Positions 14,813 to 23,178 of a stretch of DNA of 51,423 nt are shown piece after piece. The stretch comes from an uncultured Clostridia bacterium (GTDB lineage: Bacteria > Bacillota > Clostridia > Christensenellales > Borkfalkiaceae), in contig CAUHGY010000004.1 of assembly GCA_959605945.1 (NCBI GenBank), forward strand, positions 1-51,423, written 5' to 3'. A program made the position numbers and the translations under genes. Below the pieces are notes generated by a model. That model made no database searches, was not told where the DNA came from, and saw only the letters and a list, made by a program, of their open reading frames with translations. The stretch's first letter is position 1. The number at the start of each line of letters is the position of its first letter.

Positions 14813-14841
14813 AAGAGAGCATAATTGAATTATACTCTCTT
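14813..14841 (-). terminator. Hairpin downstream of beta-phosphoglucomutase gene
   Basis: Near-perfect 14-bp stem (AAGAGAGCATAATT/AATTATACTCTCTT, one C-A mismatch), 28 nt after the end of the sugar operon. On the minus strand it is followed by TTAACATTTT rather than an unbroken T run, so termination efficiency is uncertain. Confidence 0.55.
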
Positions 14842-14869
14842 AGCTATGTTGATATTATTTATTTTATTA

Positions 14870-15508
14870 CTATAAAACAATTTGCAGTAAATCTCTAATC
14901 TTTTTTATTGCAAAAGTAGTTTTATCGTATGTTGCAGCAAATCCGATTCCGGCGCTGTCGAATCCTCCGGCGCATGCGGCGTCAATTCCCGTCTCCGCAT
15001 CTTCAACAACCAGACAATCTTCGGGTTTAAGCCCTAATAATTTAGCTGCTTTTAAAAATACCTCCGGATCCGGCTTGGAATGCAAAATATTATTCCCGTC
15101 ACTTACAGCATCGAAATATTCCGAAAGTTTAGTTTTTTCCAATATAAGCGGCGTATTTTTCGAAGAAGAACCTATTGCAAGTTTTATTCCTGCTTTTTTT
15201 AAAAAATCAAGCGTTTCTATAACGTCTTTATCTATGTCCGAAGGAGTCATTCCGTTAAGCAACTTGCGATACGCCGCATTTTTTTCTTCGGCAAATGTTC
15301 TTTTCTTTTCCTCCGAAAACTTTTCTGCGCTGTTTTCCAAAATTATATTCAAACTTTCCATCCGGGAAACGCCGCGCAACCTGTCGTTAATTTTTTCGTC
15401 AAAATATATTCCGAGTTTATCCGCCAGCTCTTTCCACGCGCGATAATGATATTTATCGGTAAAACAGAGCACGCCGTCCAAGTCAAAAATTATACCTTTA
15501 TATTTCAT
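14870..15508 (-). CDS. pgmB: Beta-phosphoglucomutase family HAD phosphatase
   Basis: 212-aa HAD-superfamily enzyme; beta-PGM converts beta-glucose 1-phosphate to glucose 6-phosphate. Visible motifs are the nucleophile region FDLDGVLC (D9 and D11), the beta-PGM-specific cap start TDKYHYRAWKELADKLGI, motif II IGSSSKN, motif III lysine in HSKPDPEVFLKAA and motif IV VVEDAETGIDAACAGG. The cap helix RGVSRMESLNIIL also fits beta-PGM. I chose the ATG at 15508 with AAGGAAGG upstream; the longer frame from 15535 lies inside the esterase gene. It starts 1 nt after the esterase stop, as last gene of the ribose-type importer operon. No glycoside phosphorylase is seen here, so the source of glucose 1-phosphate is open. 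Confidence 0.9.
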   Translation of the reverse strand: MKYKGIIFDLDGVLCFTDKYHYRAWKELADKLGIYFDEKINDRLRGVSRMESLNIILENSAEKFSEEKKRTFAEEKNAAYRKLLNGMTPSDIDKDVIETLDFLKKAGIKLAIGSSSKNTPLILEKTKLSEYFDAVSDGNNILHSKPDPEVFLKAAKLLGLKPEDCLVVEDAETGIDAACAGGFDSAGIGFAATYDKTTFAIKKIRDLLQIVL

Positions 15509-15509
15509 A

Positions 15510-16277
15510 TTAAACCTTCCTTGTTTTTCCTGCATAATAATCGCTGCGCGGCAGCCATTTTATGAATTTTTCAAGTTGTTCATTCCAGAATCTCCATTCA
15601 TGCCCGTATCCCTGCTCGCTGACCCATGTGAAGTCAACACCGTTTTTTTCCAAAGTCCTTTTTAAATCTTCACTGCTGTCTCTGATAAAATCATTTTCTC
15701 CGCAAGCAATATAAAGCGGCACAAACTTTAAATTTTCACGCGCGCGCATTTCAATGAGCCTGTTCAAATTGTACTCTTTCCCGGCTTCAGTCTGAGCAAA
15801 TTCAAATTTATCGAAAGCGCCCGAAAAACATCCTACACAGCCGTACCGCTCGGGAGATTTCAAATAATTAAGCATAGCGCCATATCCGCCCATAGAAAGG
15901 CCGCACAAAAACGTATCCGACGGGAGCGGACTGACCGGAAAATATCCGCATATAAACGCAGGAAGTTCCTCCGTAATAAATTCATGCCATTTTTCGGAAG
16001 AATTATCTGCATAGAACTTATTTTCACCGGAAAAACACACTATCGCTATATTGTTTTCTTCCGCAAAAAGTTCTGCTTGCGTATAATCAAGCCATGTCTC
16101 GCCGTCATTGCCAATCCCGTGAAAAAGATATATAACGGGATAACGATGTTTGGGAGTATAAACGGGCGGTTCTTTTCTAAACGACAGTGTTTCCGAAAAA
16201 ACCGGTGAAGGTATGACAACCGTTATTTTTACAGAACGACCGAGCGCCGCCGAAATATAGTTGCAATGTGCTTTCAT
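15510..16277 (-). CDS. Alpha/beta-hydrolase esterase (esterase D/CE1-like)
   Basis: 255-aa esterase, without signal peptide, so cytoplasmic. It has the esterase-D-like layout: YPVIYLFHGIGNDGETWLDYT (oxyanion strand), the nucleophile elbow GLSMGGYGA (S128), an Asp in ACGENDF (D196) and a His in GYGHEWRFW (H226). This looks like the catalytic triad of acetyl/feruloyl-type CE1 and tributyrin esterases. Located between a GH3 enzyme (9 nt upstream) and beta-phosphoglucomutase (1 nt downstream), it probably removes acyl decorations from imported oligosaccharides; the exact ester is unknown. Confidence 0.88.
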   Translation of the reverse strand: MKAHCNYISAALGRSVKITVVIPSPVFSETLSFRKEPPVYTPKHRYPVIYLFHGIGNDGETWLDYTQAELFAEENNIAIVCFSGENKFYADNSSEKWHEFITEELPAFICGYFPVSPLPSDTFLCGLSMGGYGAMLNYLKSPERYGCVGCFSGAFDKFEFAQTEAGKEYNLNRLIEMRARENLKFVPLYIACGENDFIRDSSEDLKRTLEKNGVDFTWVSEQGYGHEWRFWNEQLEKFIKWLPRSDYYAGKTRKV

Positions 16278-16286
16278 AAACTCTCC

Positions 16287-17987
16287 TTAGCGTTTTGCAT
16301 CCCACTTGCCGCAAAATGCATCTACAGGCGCTATACCTTTAAACCTACTTCTTCCCATAAGTTTTTCTACAAGAGATGAGATTGTGTAATCATTCATTCC
16401 ATAAGTATTAATATAAGTTTTAACCATAGGTACGTCAAGCAGATGGTATGGATTTTCAAATGAAACAAAGATTGTAGGTACCGTTTCTACATAGCGCGGC
16501 ACGTTAACGCCCATGGGATTTATCCATTCTATTCTGACCGTTGTCTGATTCGATTTAGTCGCGAGATTGCAAAGATATAACAATAAGTCGTACTTTTTAA
16601 TCTCTGAATAACGTTCAGTACGTCCTTCGAGCCCCGGAGTAGGAACGAAACGCGTTATTCTAAAGCCCTCTTTCTCAAGCAATGGTGCGATTTTTTCGTA
16701 GACACCGGAGAGATGCGCATATCCTATGGCATTATCTCCGCTTTCTATATCATATATAAGTATATTGTGAATTTTATTTTTGTCAAGAGGTAATATTGCT
16801 TGTTTGTTTTTTACCAGAGTTATGCACTTATCAGCAACTTCTTTAGCGATAATTCTATGAGCTTCGCAACCGACAATATCAGCTGATTCCATTGACGGAA
16901 CATTATTCTTTTTGTGCAGTTTAAGCGACGCCTTTAAAGCAAGAATCCTTGCAACGGCATCGTCAAGCCTTTCGGCGGATATAATGCCGCTTTGAACACC
17001 GCGTTTCATAAACTCATAATCCTCATCGAGATTTTTTGTAAACAAAAACATATCGCATCCTGCGGCTATCGCTGCAGGAACAGCGCTGCTTCGCGGCATA
17101 GCTGCATCAAAACCGGCCATCGTAGTTGCGTCTGTTATGATGAGTCCTTTAAATCCCAGTTTTTCTCTCAGCAACCCAGTAAGCAATTCCTTGGAAAGCG
17201 TTGCCGGCATTATCTCATCGTCTTTCAAATCCGGGTTTAAAGATTTTGAATAAGCCGGTTGCATTATATGCCCTATCATAAATGATTTTGCGCCTTCCGA
17301 AATCAGTCTTTTATAAATTGCACCATAAGTAAGATCCCATTCTTCAGTATTAAAATCATTGACCGTAGTGCAAAGATGCTGATCGCGTTCATCTCTTCCG
17401 TCACCCGGAAAATGTTTTACAGAACAGGCCATTCCTCTTGCTTGACATTCTTTCAGATATGCGGAAGAAAAATCGGAAACGGTTTTTAAATCAGACCCGA
17501 AAGTGCGCGTGTTAGTTATAGGATTCCTGAAATTATAATCTATATCCGTTACAGGAGCAAATGAATAATTTGCTCCTAACGAAATCCCTTCTTCAGCACA
17601 TACGGCCCCGAGCGCTTTTGCGTAAACAACGTCTCCCGTTGCCGCAATCATCATTTCCGAACCGATTTTTGTCGCCTCTTTGCATATTCCGTTTGCCCCT
17701 GCTTCAAGATTTGCGGCAATAAGAAGCGGAATTTTACTTTCTTTCTGCAACATACTCACACAGGAAATCAGATCGATCTTATGCATTGCCCGACACATAA
17801 CTCCGCCGGCTTTTATCTGATGTCCTACTTTATAAGCGTATTCAGCATCCGGCGCGTAAGCTATGAGAAAAAAAAGCTGTCCGATTTTATCGCTTTCATC
17901 CATGCTTTCAAGCGCGCTTTTTACCCAAACAATATCATCTTCCGTAAGATAAAACGGATTACCCCTAAATTCATTAAAATCAATCAT
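16287..17987 (-). CDS. Glycoside hydrolase family 3, NagZ-like catalytic domain
   Basis: 566-aa cytoplasmic enzyme (no signal peptide). Residues about 30-350 form the GH3 barrel. Visible are KHFPGDG (191-197) followed by D202-Q-H204, the Asp-His dyad used as acid/base by NagZ-type beta-N-acetylglucosaminidases, and the nucleophile D286 in GLIITDATTM. A second, alpha/beta domain follows (about 390-566), as in two-domain Gram-positive NagZ enzymes, but its sequence differs strongly. Substrate may be a beta-GlcNAc or another beta-glycoside, since some GH3 members of this group have other activities. Its start overlaps the upstream permease by 4 nt, so it is built into the ribose-type importer operon. 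A paralogue lies at 25785-27401. Confidence 0.9.
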   Translation of the reverse strand: MIDFNEFRGNPFYLTEDDIVWVKSALESMDESDKIGQLFFLIAYAPDAEYAYKVGHQIKAGGVMCRAMHKIDLISCVSMLQKESKIPLLIAANLEAGANGICKEATKIGSEMMIAATGDVVYAKALGAVCAEEGISLGANYSFAPVTDIDYNFRNPITNTRTFGSDLKTVSDFSSAYLKECQARGMACSVKHFPGDGRDERDQHLCTTVNDFNTEEWDLTYGAIYKRLISEGAKSFMIGHIMQPAYSKSLNPDLKDDEIMPATLSKELLTGLLREKLGFKGLIITDATTMAGFDAAMPRSSAVPAAIAAGCDMFLFTKNLDEDYEFMKRGVQSGIISAERLDDAVARILALKASLKLHKKNNVPSMESADIVGCEAHRIIAKEVADKCITLVKNKQAILPLDKNKIHNILIYDIESGDNAIGYAHLSGVYEKIAPLLEKEGFRITRFVPTPGLEGRTERYSEIKKYDLLLYLCNLATKSNQTTVRIEWINPMGVNVPRYVETVPTIFVSFENPYHLLDVPMVKTYINTYGMNDYTISSLVEKLMGRSRFKGIAPVDAFCGKWDAKR

Positions 17988-19003
17988 GATGCAGCCTTCT
18001 CATTCCTGTTTTTGATTTTTGATATAATTTCTCTAATTTTTCCTACTATCAAAGTCTGATTAGCCGTGTAAGCCATGATCGCAACTATAACGATGCCTGT
18101 GACGATCGTCTGCATAGATCCGTCGATACCTGTACATACCATTCCGTATGTCATGACCTGCATTCCTACCGACCCGACCCATACACCCCACGACATACAG
18201 GTAAATCGCGCAAGAAATAATCCGACAAGAACGGATCCCATAGAAGAATACATAAGCGTTGTTGAGCTAAGATTTGATGCCGGCGCAATATTGGCTTTAC
18301 AGGCATTGAACAAAGCAGCAACCCCCAATATTCCTCCGACAAGAAGATATGTCAGAACAATATTCTTTTTTTCTTTTACGCCGGAATTTATCGACAACAA
18401 CGCATTGTTTCCCAGCGAACGCGTGTCATAGCCGAATTTAGTACATTCCAACAAAAAATATACTATAACCAAAACTAAAACCAGAACAATATAGCACCAT
18501 GGAGCTTGAGTAATTGCAAGGATTCCGTCGTACCTGTTTAATTTTATTCCGTCCCCATTGAAAACAACCTGCGACAACGCTTCATATAACATGACCACTC
18601 CGAGAGAACAAATCATATTAGGCACGCGAAGAAAAAGATATATAGCTGCTTCCGCAAGTGCAAGCGCCATAGAAACAACCACACAACACAAAAGAACTAC
18701 TATGACGTTTTCGCTTATCATAAGCCCGATGTTTCCGCCAATAATAGCGCCGAGCAGGGCTATCGTTCCGGTAGCAAAATCCCATCTGCCGCCTGAAAGC
18801 GGAATGGCAATCGCCAACCCGACAAACGTGGATAAAATACTTTGCCTGAATATATTGTCAAACCCGTTTGCAGAAACAAATAAATCTGCTCTGCCGTAGG
18901 CTGCGGTTATTACTAAAAAAAGCAACCACATAGCGATAGGAAACAACAGCGTCATTGAATAATTAAGTGCTGTTCTTTTTGTTTTTTTCGCATTGATTTT
19001 CAT
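17984..19003 (-). CDS. Ribose/galactoside-type ABC transporter permease (second permease)
   Basis: 339-aa membrane protein of the branched-chain amino-acid/ribose permease superfamily (BPD_transp_2, RbsC-like) with about nine hydrophobic helices. Typical segments are IPLSGGRWDFATGTIALLGAIIGG, equivalent to the RbsC VGGIDLSVG loop, and YDTRSLGNNALLSINSGVKEKKNIVLTYLL, the cytoplasmic coupling region that reads A.G.N..AA..SGI in the family. It pairs with the permease at 20313-21323 in a heteromeric pore fed by the binding protein encoded between them. It overlaps the downstream GH3 gene. Confidence 0.9.
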   Translation of the reverse strand: MKINAKKTKRTALNYSMTLLFPIAMWLLFLVITAAYGRADLFVSANGFDNIFRQSILSTFVGLAIAIPLSGGRWDFATGTIALLGAIIGGNIGLMISENVIVVLLCCVVVSMALALAEAAIYLFLRVPNMICSLGVVMLYEALSQVVFNGDGIKLNRYDGILAITQAPWCYIVLVLVLVIVYFLLECTKFGYDTRSLGNNALLSINSGVKEKKNIVLTYLLVGGILGVAALFNACKANIAPASNLSSTTLMYSSMGSVLVGLFLARFTCMSWGVWVGSVGMQVMTYGMVCTGIDGSMQTIVTGIVIVAIMAYTANQTLIVGKIREIISKIKNRNEKAAS

Positions 19004-19035
19004 AATATCCTCTTTGTTGAAAGATACTTTTATCG

Positions 19036-19071
19036 GCGGCTGCCGTCTTGCAAAATCCGGGCGGCAGCCGC
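19036..19071 (-). promoter_or_regulatory. Intercistronic hairpin between binding protein and second permease
   Basis: Stem of about 11 pairs (GCGGCTGCCG with CGGCAGCCGC, including one G-T), loop about 14 nt, located in the 79-bp gap after the substrate-binding protein stop. There is no T run. Such hairpins commonly stabilise the 3' end of the binding-protein mRNA segment or attenuate downstream expression, which would give more binding protein than permease. Confidence 0.7.
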
Positions 19072-19082
19072 AAATTATCGTT

Positions 19083-20282
19083 CTAAGACCTTTCCGCTTT
19101 TATCGCCGCCAAATTCTTAGTCGTCAGCGCGGTCAAATCTGCCCAGGTAGCGTTTTCATTGAAAGTTAGCATACATTCCTTTAATTCGTCGTTTGTTATA
19201 GGCCCGTCAGCCTTATTGCCTATGATATACGATTTAAAATCGTTTACTTCGTCGACTGAAGTAAGTATTGTGTAATCGGCGGCGCCGTCTGCCCCGTTAT
19301 ACTGATAATTTTCGTCTGAAGCTTTTGCCCTGTCTGAATACCATGCTTCGCCGTCAGATTCAAGCGCGTCATAGGCTCTTGCGAACATGCTCGCCATACA
19401 CTGAACATAATTGTTTGTTCCGGCGGCAAGCAGCGTGCCGTCCTGCATATATCCTGCCACATCGTCGGTATATCCGAGTGCGAGCATTCTTACATCATCA
19501 TGTCCGCCTGCTCTAAGCGCAGGCAGAACATAATCCATCCCGGACCCCATGCCTACAACTATTTCAATATCGGAATGGGCAGTAAACATCGCGTCAACCG
19601 TACTTTGACAAGCTTCCTGCGTGAACATAAAATACCAATAATCTCCTTTATAATTGAAAGGAAAACCCATCTCGTCATTACCGGCATCGAAAACAATTTT
19701 ACTCTCGTCGAGATCGGCTACCATCTGATTCCAGAAAGAGTTACCGTCAACAAAAGCAAACGGCGGAAAGGATATGCCCGCAATCTTTGTATAATCCGAA
19801 GCGTTTATAACATCGGCGAAAATACTGCCGGAAGCCGCAGGATCGCCGGAAAACTGTTTTACGCCGCCGAGATAATATTTGCTGCTCAGCGATTCCGCAG
19901 CAATTGTGGTAGATTGCGTATCACCGAGAATCAGCCCATAATATACGCCCGCTTCTTCACACATTTCCACACAAGTGTCTATAGCCGTGTTATAGCCGCT
20001 GAAAACAGCATCGCAGCCCTGATTTATGCACGATTCAAGCCCGGCAATATGCGAATCGTCATCCTGACCGACAGCGACATATACAAAGTCCACATCGAAA
20101 TCTTCTTTAAGATAGTCGGCATATTCCTGAATCTGTTTGCCCTGAATATCCGTAAAGTTGTAGAGCAAAATACCTATTTTGTATTTTGCATCATCTTTGC
20201 CGCAGGCGGTAAGCCCGACTACCGACGAAAGACAGGCGATTGCAACGATAAACGTCACGATTTTTGATAGAAATTTTTTCAT
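19083..20282 (-). CDS. Sugar ABC transporter substrate-binding lipoprotein (RbsB-type)
   Basis: 399-aa lipoprotein: lysine N-terminus, hydrophobic stretch, lipobox LTAC with acylated C27. The mature part has the two-lobed periplasmic binding protein type 1 fold of the RbsB family. KIGILLYNFTDIQGKQIQEYADYLKEDFDVDFVYV is the first strand-helix; ESCINQGCDAVFSGYNTA and DVRMLALGYTDDVAGYMQDGTLLAAG match the family ligand-site regions. Anchored outside the membrane it delivers a sugar to the two permeases flanking it. It follows one permease by 30 nt and is followed by a strong hairpin. Ligand unknown. Confidence 0.92.
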   Translation of the reverse strand: MKKFLSKIVTFIVAIACLSSVVGLTACGKDDAKYKIGILLYNFTDIQGKQIQEYADYLKEDFDVDFVYVAVGQDDDSHIAGLESCINQGCDAVFSGYNTAIDTCVEMCEEAGVYYGLILGDTQSTTIAAESLSSKYYLGGVKQFSGDPAASGSIFADVINASDYTKIAGISFPPFAFVDGNSFWNQMVADLDESKIVFDAGNDEMGFPFNYKGDYWYFMFTQEACQSTVDAMFTAHSDIEIVVGMGSGMDYVLPALRAGGHDDVRMLALGYTDDVAGYMQDGTLLAAGTNNYVQCMASMFARAYDALESDGEAWYSDRAKASDENYQYNGADGAADYTILTSVDEVNDFKSYIIGNKADGPITNDELKECMLTFNENATWADLTALTTKNLAAIKAERS

Positions 20283-20312
20283 TGTTTCTCTCCTTTATGT
20301 AAAATTTAAATA

Positions 20313-21323
20313 TTATCGCGGCATGGCTTTTATAGTAGCCGAGCGACGGAGCGTCGTTGCGACCATCACAATAAATACCACGCTTTTGATTATTAGCACA
20401 TACGCATCCGCAAGGCCCATCTGAGATAGACCGTTAGTAAGTATAATGTAGGTTACCGAGCCTACTATTGCCGCGCTCATTCTTGATTTGCTGCCTCCCG
20501 AAAGAAGCATACCTCCCAGAATAAGCGCTATCATGATATCCATCTCTCTGCCCGATCCGAAGTTCTGTGTAACCGAATTTGTTCGGGACAGATAAAACAT
20601 GGCAGCTATTGCCACGGCAAATCCCGCGATCGCATAACTGATATATTTTATGGCATCCGGCTTGGCACCTGACTGCATGGCGGACAGCTGGTTATCGCCG
20701 ATGGCTTTGTCATATTTACCGAATTGAGTAAAACTGAAAACTATCCAGCCGATCACGGAAAAAAGCAATATCATCAGCACCATAAACCATTGTTCGCGAA
20801 AAATCGCCAGGGCGGAAGTGTCGTCAAGCTTATATCCGCTAAGAGTTCTTGATACAAGATAAGTTACAATTCCGCGCGCGGTAAACATTATCGCCAAAGA
20901 GCCTATAGTGCTCATTATGCGGAATTTAATCGAAATAAAAATATTGAGAAGATAAAACGCTTCCGATACAGCCACACTCACAGCAACTGCAGCAAGCACA
21001 CTAGCCGGGGTGCATCCCAATTTATTCATTACCAAAATGGCAAGCAATGCATCCAGAGCTATAACGGCGCCGGAAGAAATATCAAAATTTCCGTGCGCAA
21101 AAACAAAAACCATACCTACGCACAAAATTATAAGCGGAGTAACCTGACTTAAAATCGATTTGATACTTCTTTCGGTAAAAATGCGCCCGCCGGTCGCTGC
21201 CGCAAAAATTATTATGACAGCAACGAGCAAACCGTAACGGATAAAAATATTCTTATTATCTTTTGCAAATTTACCAGCGGCAAGCAATTTCGGATTAATC
21301 TCTTTTCTGTTACTATTCTCCAT
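20313..21323 (-). CDS. Ribose/galactoside-type ABC transporter permease (first permease)
   Basis: 336-aa polytopic protein of the RbsC superfamily. Visible signatures are LCVGMVFVFAHGNFDISSGAVIALDALLA (the GGIDLSVG-like loop, here HGNFDISSGA), GKYDKAIGDNQLSAMQSGAKPDAIKYISYAIAGF (coupling loop), and GREMDIMIALILGGMLLSGGSKSRM, the family GG...L.GG end motif. About nine helices. It lies 13 nt downstream of the ATPase gene and upstream of the binding protein. The order ATPase-permease-binding protein-permease is less usual than rbsACB. Confidence 0.92.
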   Translation of the reverse strand: MENSNRKEINPKLLAAGKFAKDNKNIFIRYGLLVAVIIIFAAATGGRIFTERSIKSILSQVTPLIILCVGMVFVFAHGNFDISSGAVIALDALLAILVMNKLGCTPASVLAAVAVSVAVSEAFYLLNIFISIKFRIMSTIGSLAIMFTARGIVTYLVSRTLSGYKLDDTSALAIFREQWFMVLMILLFSVIGWIVFSFTQFGKYDKAIGDNQLSAMQSGAKPDAIKYISYAIAGFAVAIAAMFYLSRTNSVTQNFGSGREMDIMIALILGGMLLSGGSKSRMSAAIVGSVTYIILTNGLSQMGLADAYVLIIKSVVFIVMVATTLRRSATIKAMPR

Positions 21324-21336
21324 AATACCTTTCGCC

Positions 21337-22986
21337 TTAAATCATATAATTTATAATTTCTGTATCTCTTAAAGAAGCGCTTCTTTCAAAGATTTTAGTG
21401 ATTTTACCGTCTTTCATGATAGCAATTCTGTCGCTCATTCCTATAAGTTCAGGCATTTCTTCAGAAATAATCAGAATGGCATAACCTTTCTTTTTCAAAT
21501 CATACAAAATTCTGTACATAGTGGTTTTTACACCGACATCCACACCGCGCGTCGGCGAGTCGAAAACAAGAATTTTAGAACGATTTCCTATCCACTTGCC
21601 AAAAGATACCTTCTGTTTGTTGCCGCCCGAGAGTTCTCTGACATCCTGATTCATTGAAGAACATTTGATTTTCAGTTCATCTATTTGGTTTTCTGCAAAG
21701 AATTGTTCTCTCGACGGTGGAATTATGCCGCAAACATTCAATAAATCGCCTGCAGAAATGCACAAGTTTTCTTTTATCGACGCCGACGTGATCAAAGTTT
21801 CTTTATCCCTATCCTTGGAAATATATCCTATTCCGGCATCAAAAGCATCCTGTACGCTTTTGAGATCAAACCTTACGATCTCCCTTTCGAAATCGGCACC
21901 CGCAAGATCAACTTCCGGTTTCACCGTTTTTTTGCCGAATAATTTTTTGAAACGCCAGCCTGTAAGTTTTTTCATACTTTTGAGCCGCTTAATATGCGCA
22001 GCTCTTTTTTCTTTTCCGTTCAGTTTGCGCGGAGCGTTCGCATAAACAGAACCGGAAATAACTTTTTCCATTCCGAAAAACAGTTTTCCGAGTTCATGCA
22101 TACCGCTGCCGGATAATCCGCCCACTCCGACGATTTCCCCGCGATGCACAGTGAGATTCACCTCATTTAAATTAGGTGTAGTAACATTTTCTGCACAGAG
22201 CGCCGTCTCCGGCAAGCACGATGAATCGTAATCGGATCTGTAATAATTGCCTTCGATCTCTCTTCCCACCATAGTCTGTTTTATTAGATTTTCATCAAAA
22301 TCGTTTTTTGCTATTGTAGCAATAAGTTTTCCGTCCCTGAGAACCGTCAGCTCGTCGCAAGTTTCCATAAGTTCAGGTAAATCGTGGGAAATAAACAATA
22401 CGGCTTTGCCGTTTTTTGCGAAATTGCGCATTATCTCGTGAATTTTATCTCTTCCGTCCTGAGAGAGCGCCGTAGTTGTTTCGTCTACAATAAGAAGTAC
22501 GGGATCATAGTATAGTGTTTTAGCGATTTCGATCATTTTTCGCGTTTCAAAATTAAAAGTTGCAGCCGGAAGCGTTACGTCTATATCAAGATCTACGGCA
22601 CGCAAAGCTTTACGCGCTTGTTCTTCCATTTTTGCACGGCTGATAAAACCGAAACGGGAAAATTTACCCTCTTCGCCGAGAAAAATATTTTCCGCTACCG
22701 AGATATAATCAATAGTTCCGGACTCCTGCACTATCATTCCGATACCGTTGCGCCTTGCATCTCCGGGATCCAAAGGCTTATACGATTTGCCGCGCAAAAA
22801 GATTTCGCCCGAAGTTATTGAATGAATGCCGCAGATCATGGAAGAAATAGTGGACTTACCGCTTCCGTTTTCGCCTATAAGTCCCTGAACCTTACCTAAT
22901 TCTATCTTGAAATTGACGTTATCCACGGCAACAACATCACCGAATTTTTTTGTAATATTGCGCGTTTCAATAAATACTTCGCCCAT
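21337..22986 (-). CDS. Ribose-type ABC transporter ATPase with two nucleotide-binding domains
   Basis: 549-aa RbsA/MglA-type protein, both ATPase halves in one chain. The N-terminal half has a good Walker A (GLIGENGSGKST) and Walker B (LLIVDETTTAL), but its signature is degenerate (FNFETRKMIEIAKTL instead of LSxGxxQ). The C-terminal half has the usual non-canonical P-loop of this family (GLSGSGMHELG), a normal signature (LSGGNKQKVSFGKWI) and Walker B (ILVFDSPTRGVDVG). The second half contains about 45 extra basic residues (around 315-360, NGKEKRAAHIKRLKSMKK and on), making it longer than the usual 500 aa. First gene of the importer operon, divergent from the AraC-GH39 gene. Confidence 0.92.
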   Translation of the reverse strand: MGEVFIETRNITKKFGDVVAVDNVNFKIELGKVQGLIGENGSGKSTISSMICGIHSITSGEIFLRGKSYKPLDPGDARRNGIGMIVQESGTIDYISVAENIFLGEEGKFSRFGFISRAKMEEQARKALRAVDLDIDVTLPAATFNFETRKMIEIAKTLYYDPVLLIVDETTTALSQDGRDKIHEIMRNFAKNGKAVLFISHDLPELMETCDELTVLRDGKLIATIAKNDFDENLIKQTMVGREIEGNYYRSDYDSSCLPETALCAENVTTPNLNEVNLTVHRGEIVGVGGLSGSGMHELGKLFFGMEKVISGSVYANAPRKLNGKEKRAAHIKRLKSMKKLTGWRFKKLFGKKTVKPEVDLAGADFEREIVRFDLKSVQDAFDAGIGYISKDRDKETLITSASIKENLCISAGDLLNVCGIIPPSREQFFAENQIDELKIKCSSMNQDVRELSGGNKQKVSFGKWIGNRSKILVFDSPTRGVDVGVKTTMYRILYDLKKKGYAILIISEEMPELIGMSDRIAIMKDGKITKIFERSASLRDTEIINYMI

Positions 22987-23001
22987 AGTTCACCTCTTAC
23001 A

Positions 23002-23094
23002 CTGACATTTTATCATGCAACAATAATTAATGCAATCCACTTTTTTATTTTATTTTATGTAATTTTTTAATTTTGAATCGACTTAAAATGTCAG
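23002..23094. repeat. Inverted repeat pair in the divergent control region
   Basis: CTGACATTTTA at 23002-23012 and its exact complement TAAAATGTCAG at 23084-23094, 71 bp apart. One copy overlaps the importer promoter -10 region; the other ends 17 bp before the -35 box of the AraC-GH39 gene. The placement fits operator half-sites for the adjacent AraC-type regulator; no binding data. Confidence 0.6.
23007..23035 (-). promoter_or_regulatory. Probable sigma-A promoter of the ribose-type importer operon
   Basis: On the minus strand TTGCAT (23035-23030) and TAAAAT (23012-23007) are separated by 17 bp, about 20 nt before the ATPase start codon. The -10 box is good and the -35 box weak, which suits an activator-dependent promoter. 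The -10 region overlaps one copy of the 11-bp inverted repeat. Confidence 0.55.
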
Positions 23095-23111
23095 ATTATT
23101 AACTTTGCAAA

Positions 23112-23140
23112 TTGACATAAATAAAAATATGTTATATAAT
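23112..23140 (+). promoter_or_regulatory. Sigma-A promoter of the AraC-GH39 gene
   Basis: Perfect TTGACA (23112-23117) and TATAAT (23135-23140) with 17-bp spacer. The start codon at 23179 has GAGGTG upstream, and the leader would be about 32 nt. Confidence 0.92.
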
Positions 23141-23178
23141 ATAATAAATTTTGTTTATTTTTATTTTGAGGTGTAAAA

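Larger units (their letters stand above)
14503..14869. other. Non-coding scar between tRNA-Trp and the sugar region
   Basis: About 370 bp without a supported gene. It contains an inverted copy of tRNA bases (AACACGCAACCCGG at 14517-14530, matching the complement of 14433-14445 with one extra C), then a second copy of the tRNA 3' end broken by an unrelated segment (14535-14568). A minus-strand promoter-like pair is at 14703-14731. Two loosely similar stretches (CTGTCTTTT..CATAA.ATG) lie near 14681 and 14789, and there is a hairpin at 14813-14841. The short reading frames here lack ribosome binding sites. Confidence 0.7.

Noticed and set aside
19500..20267. 255-aa plus-strand frame opposite the sugar-binding protein gene
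   Set aside because: Antisense to a clear lipoprotein gene; no recognisable domain, and no promoter or ribosome binding site noted. Long antisense frames arise from codon bias.
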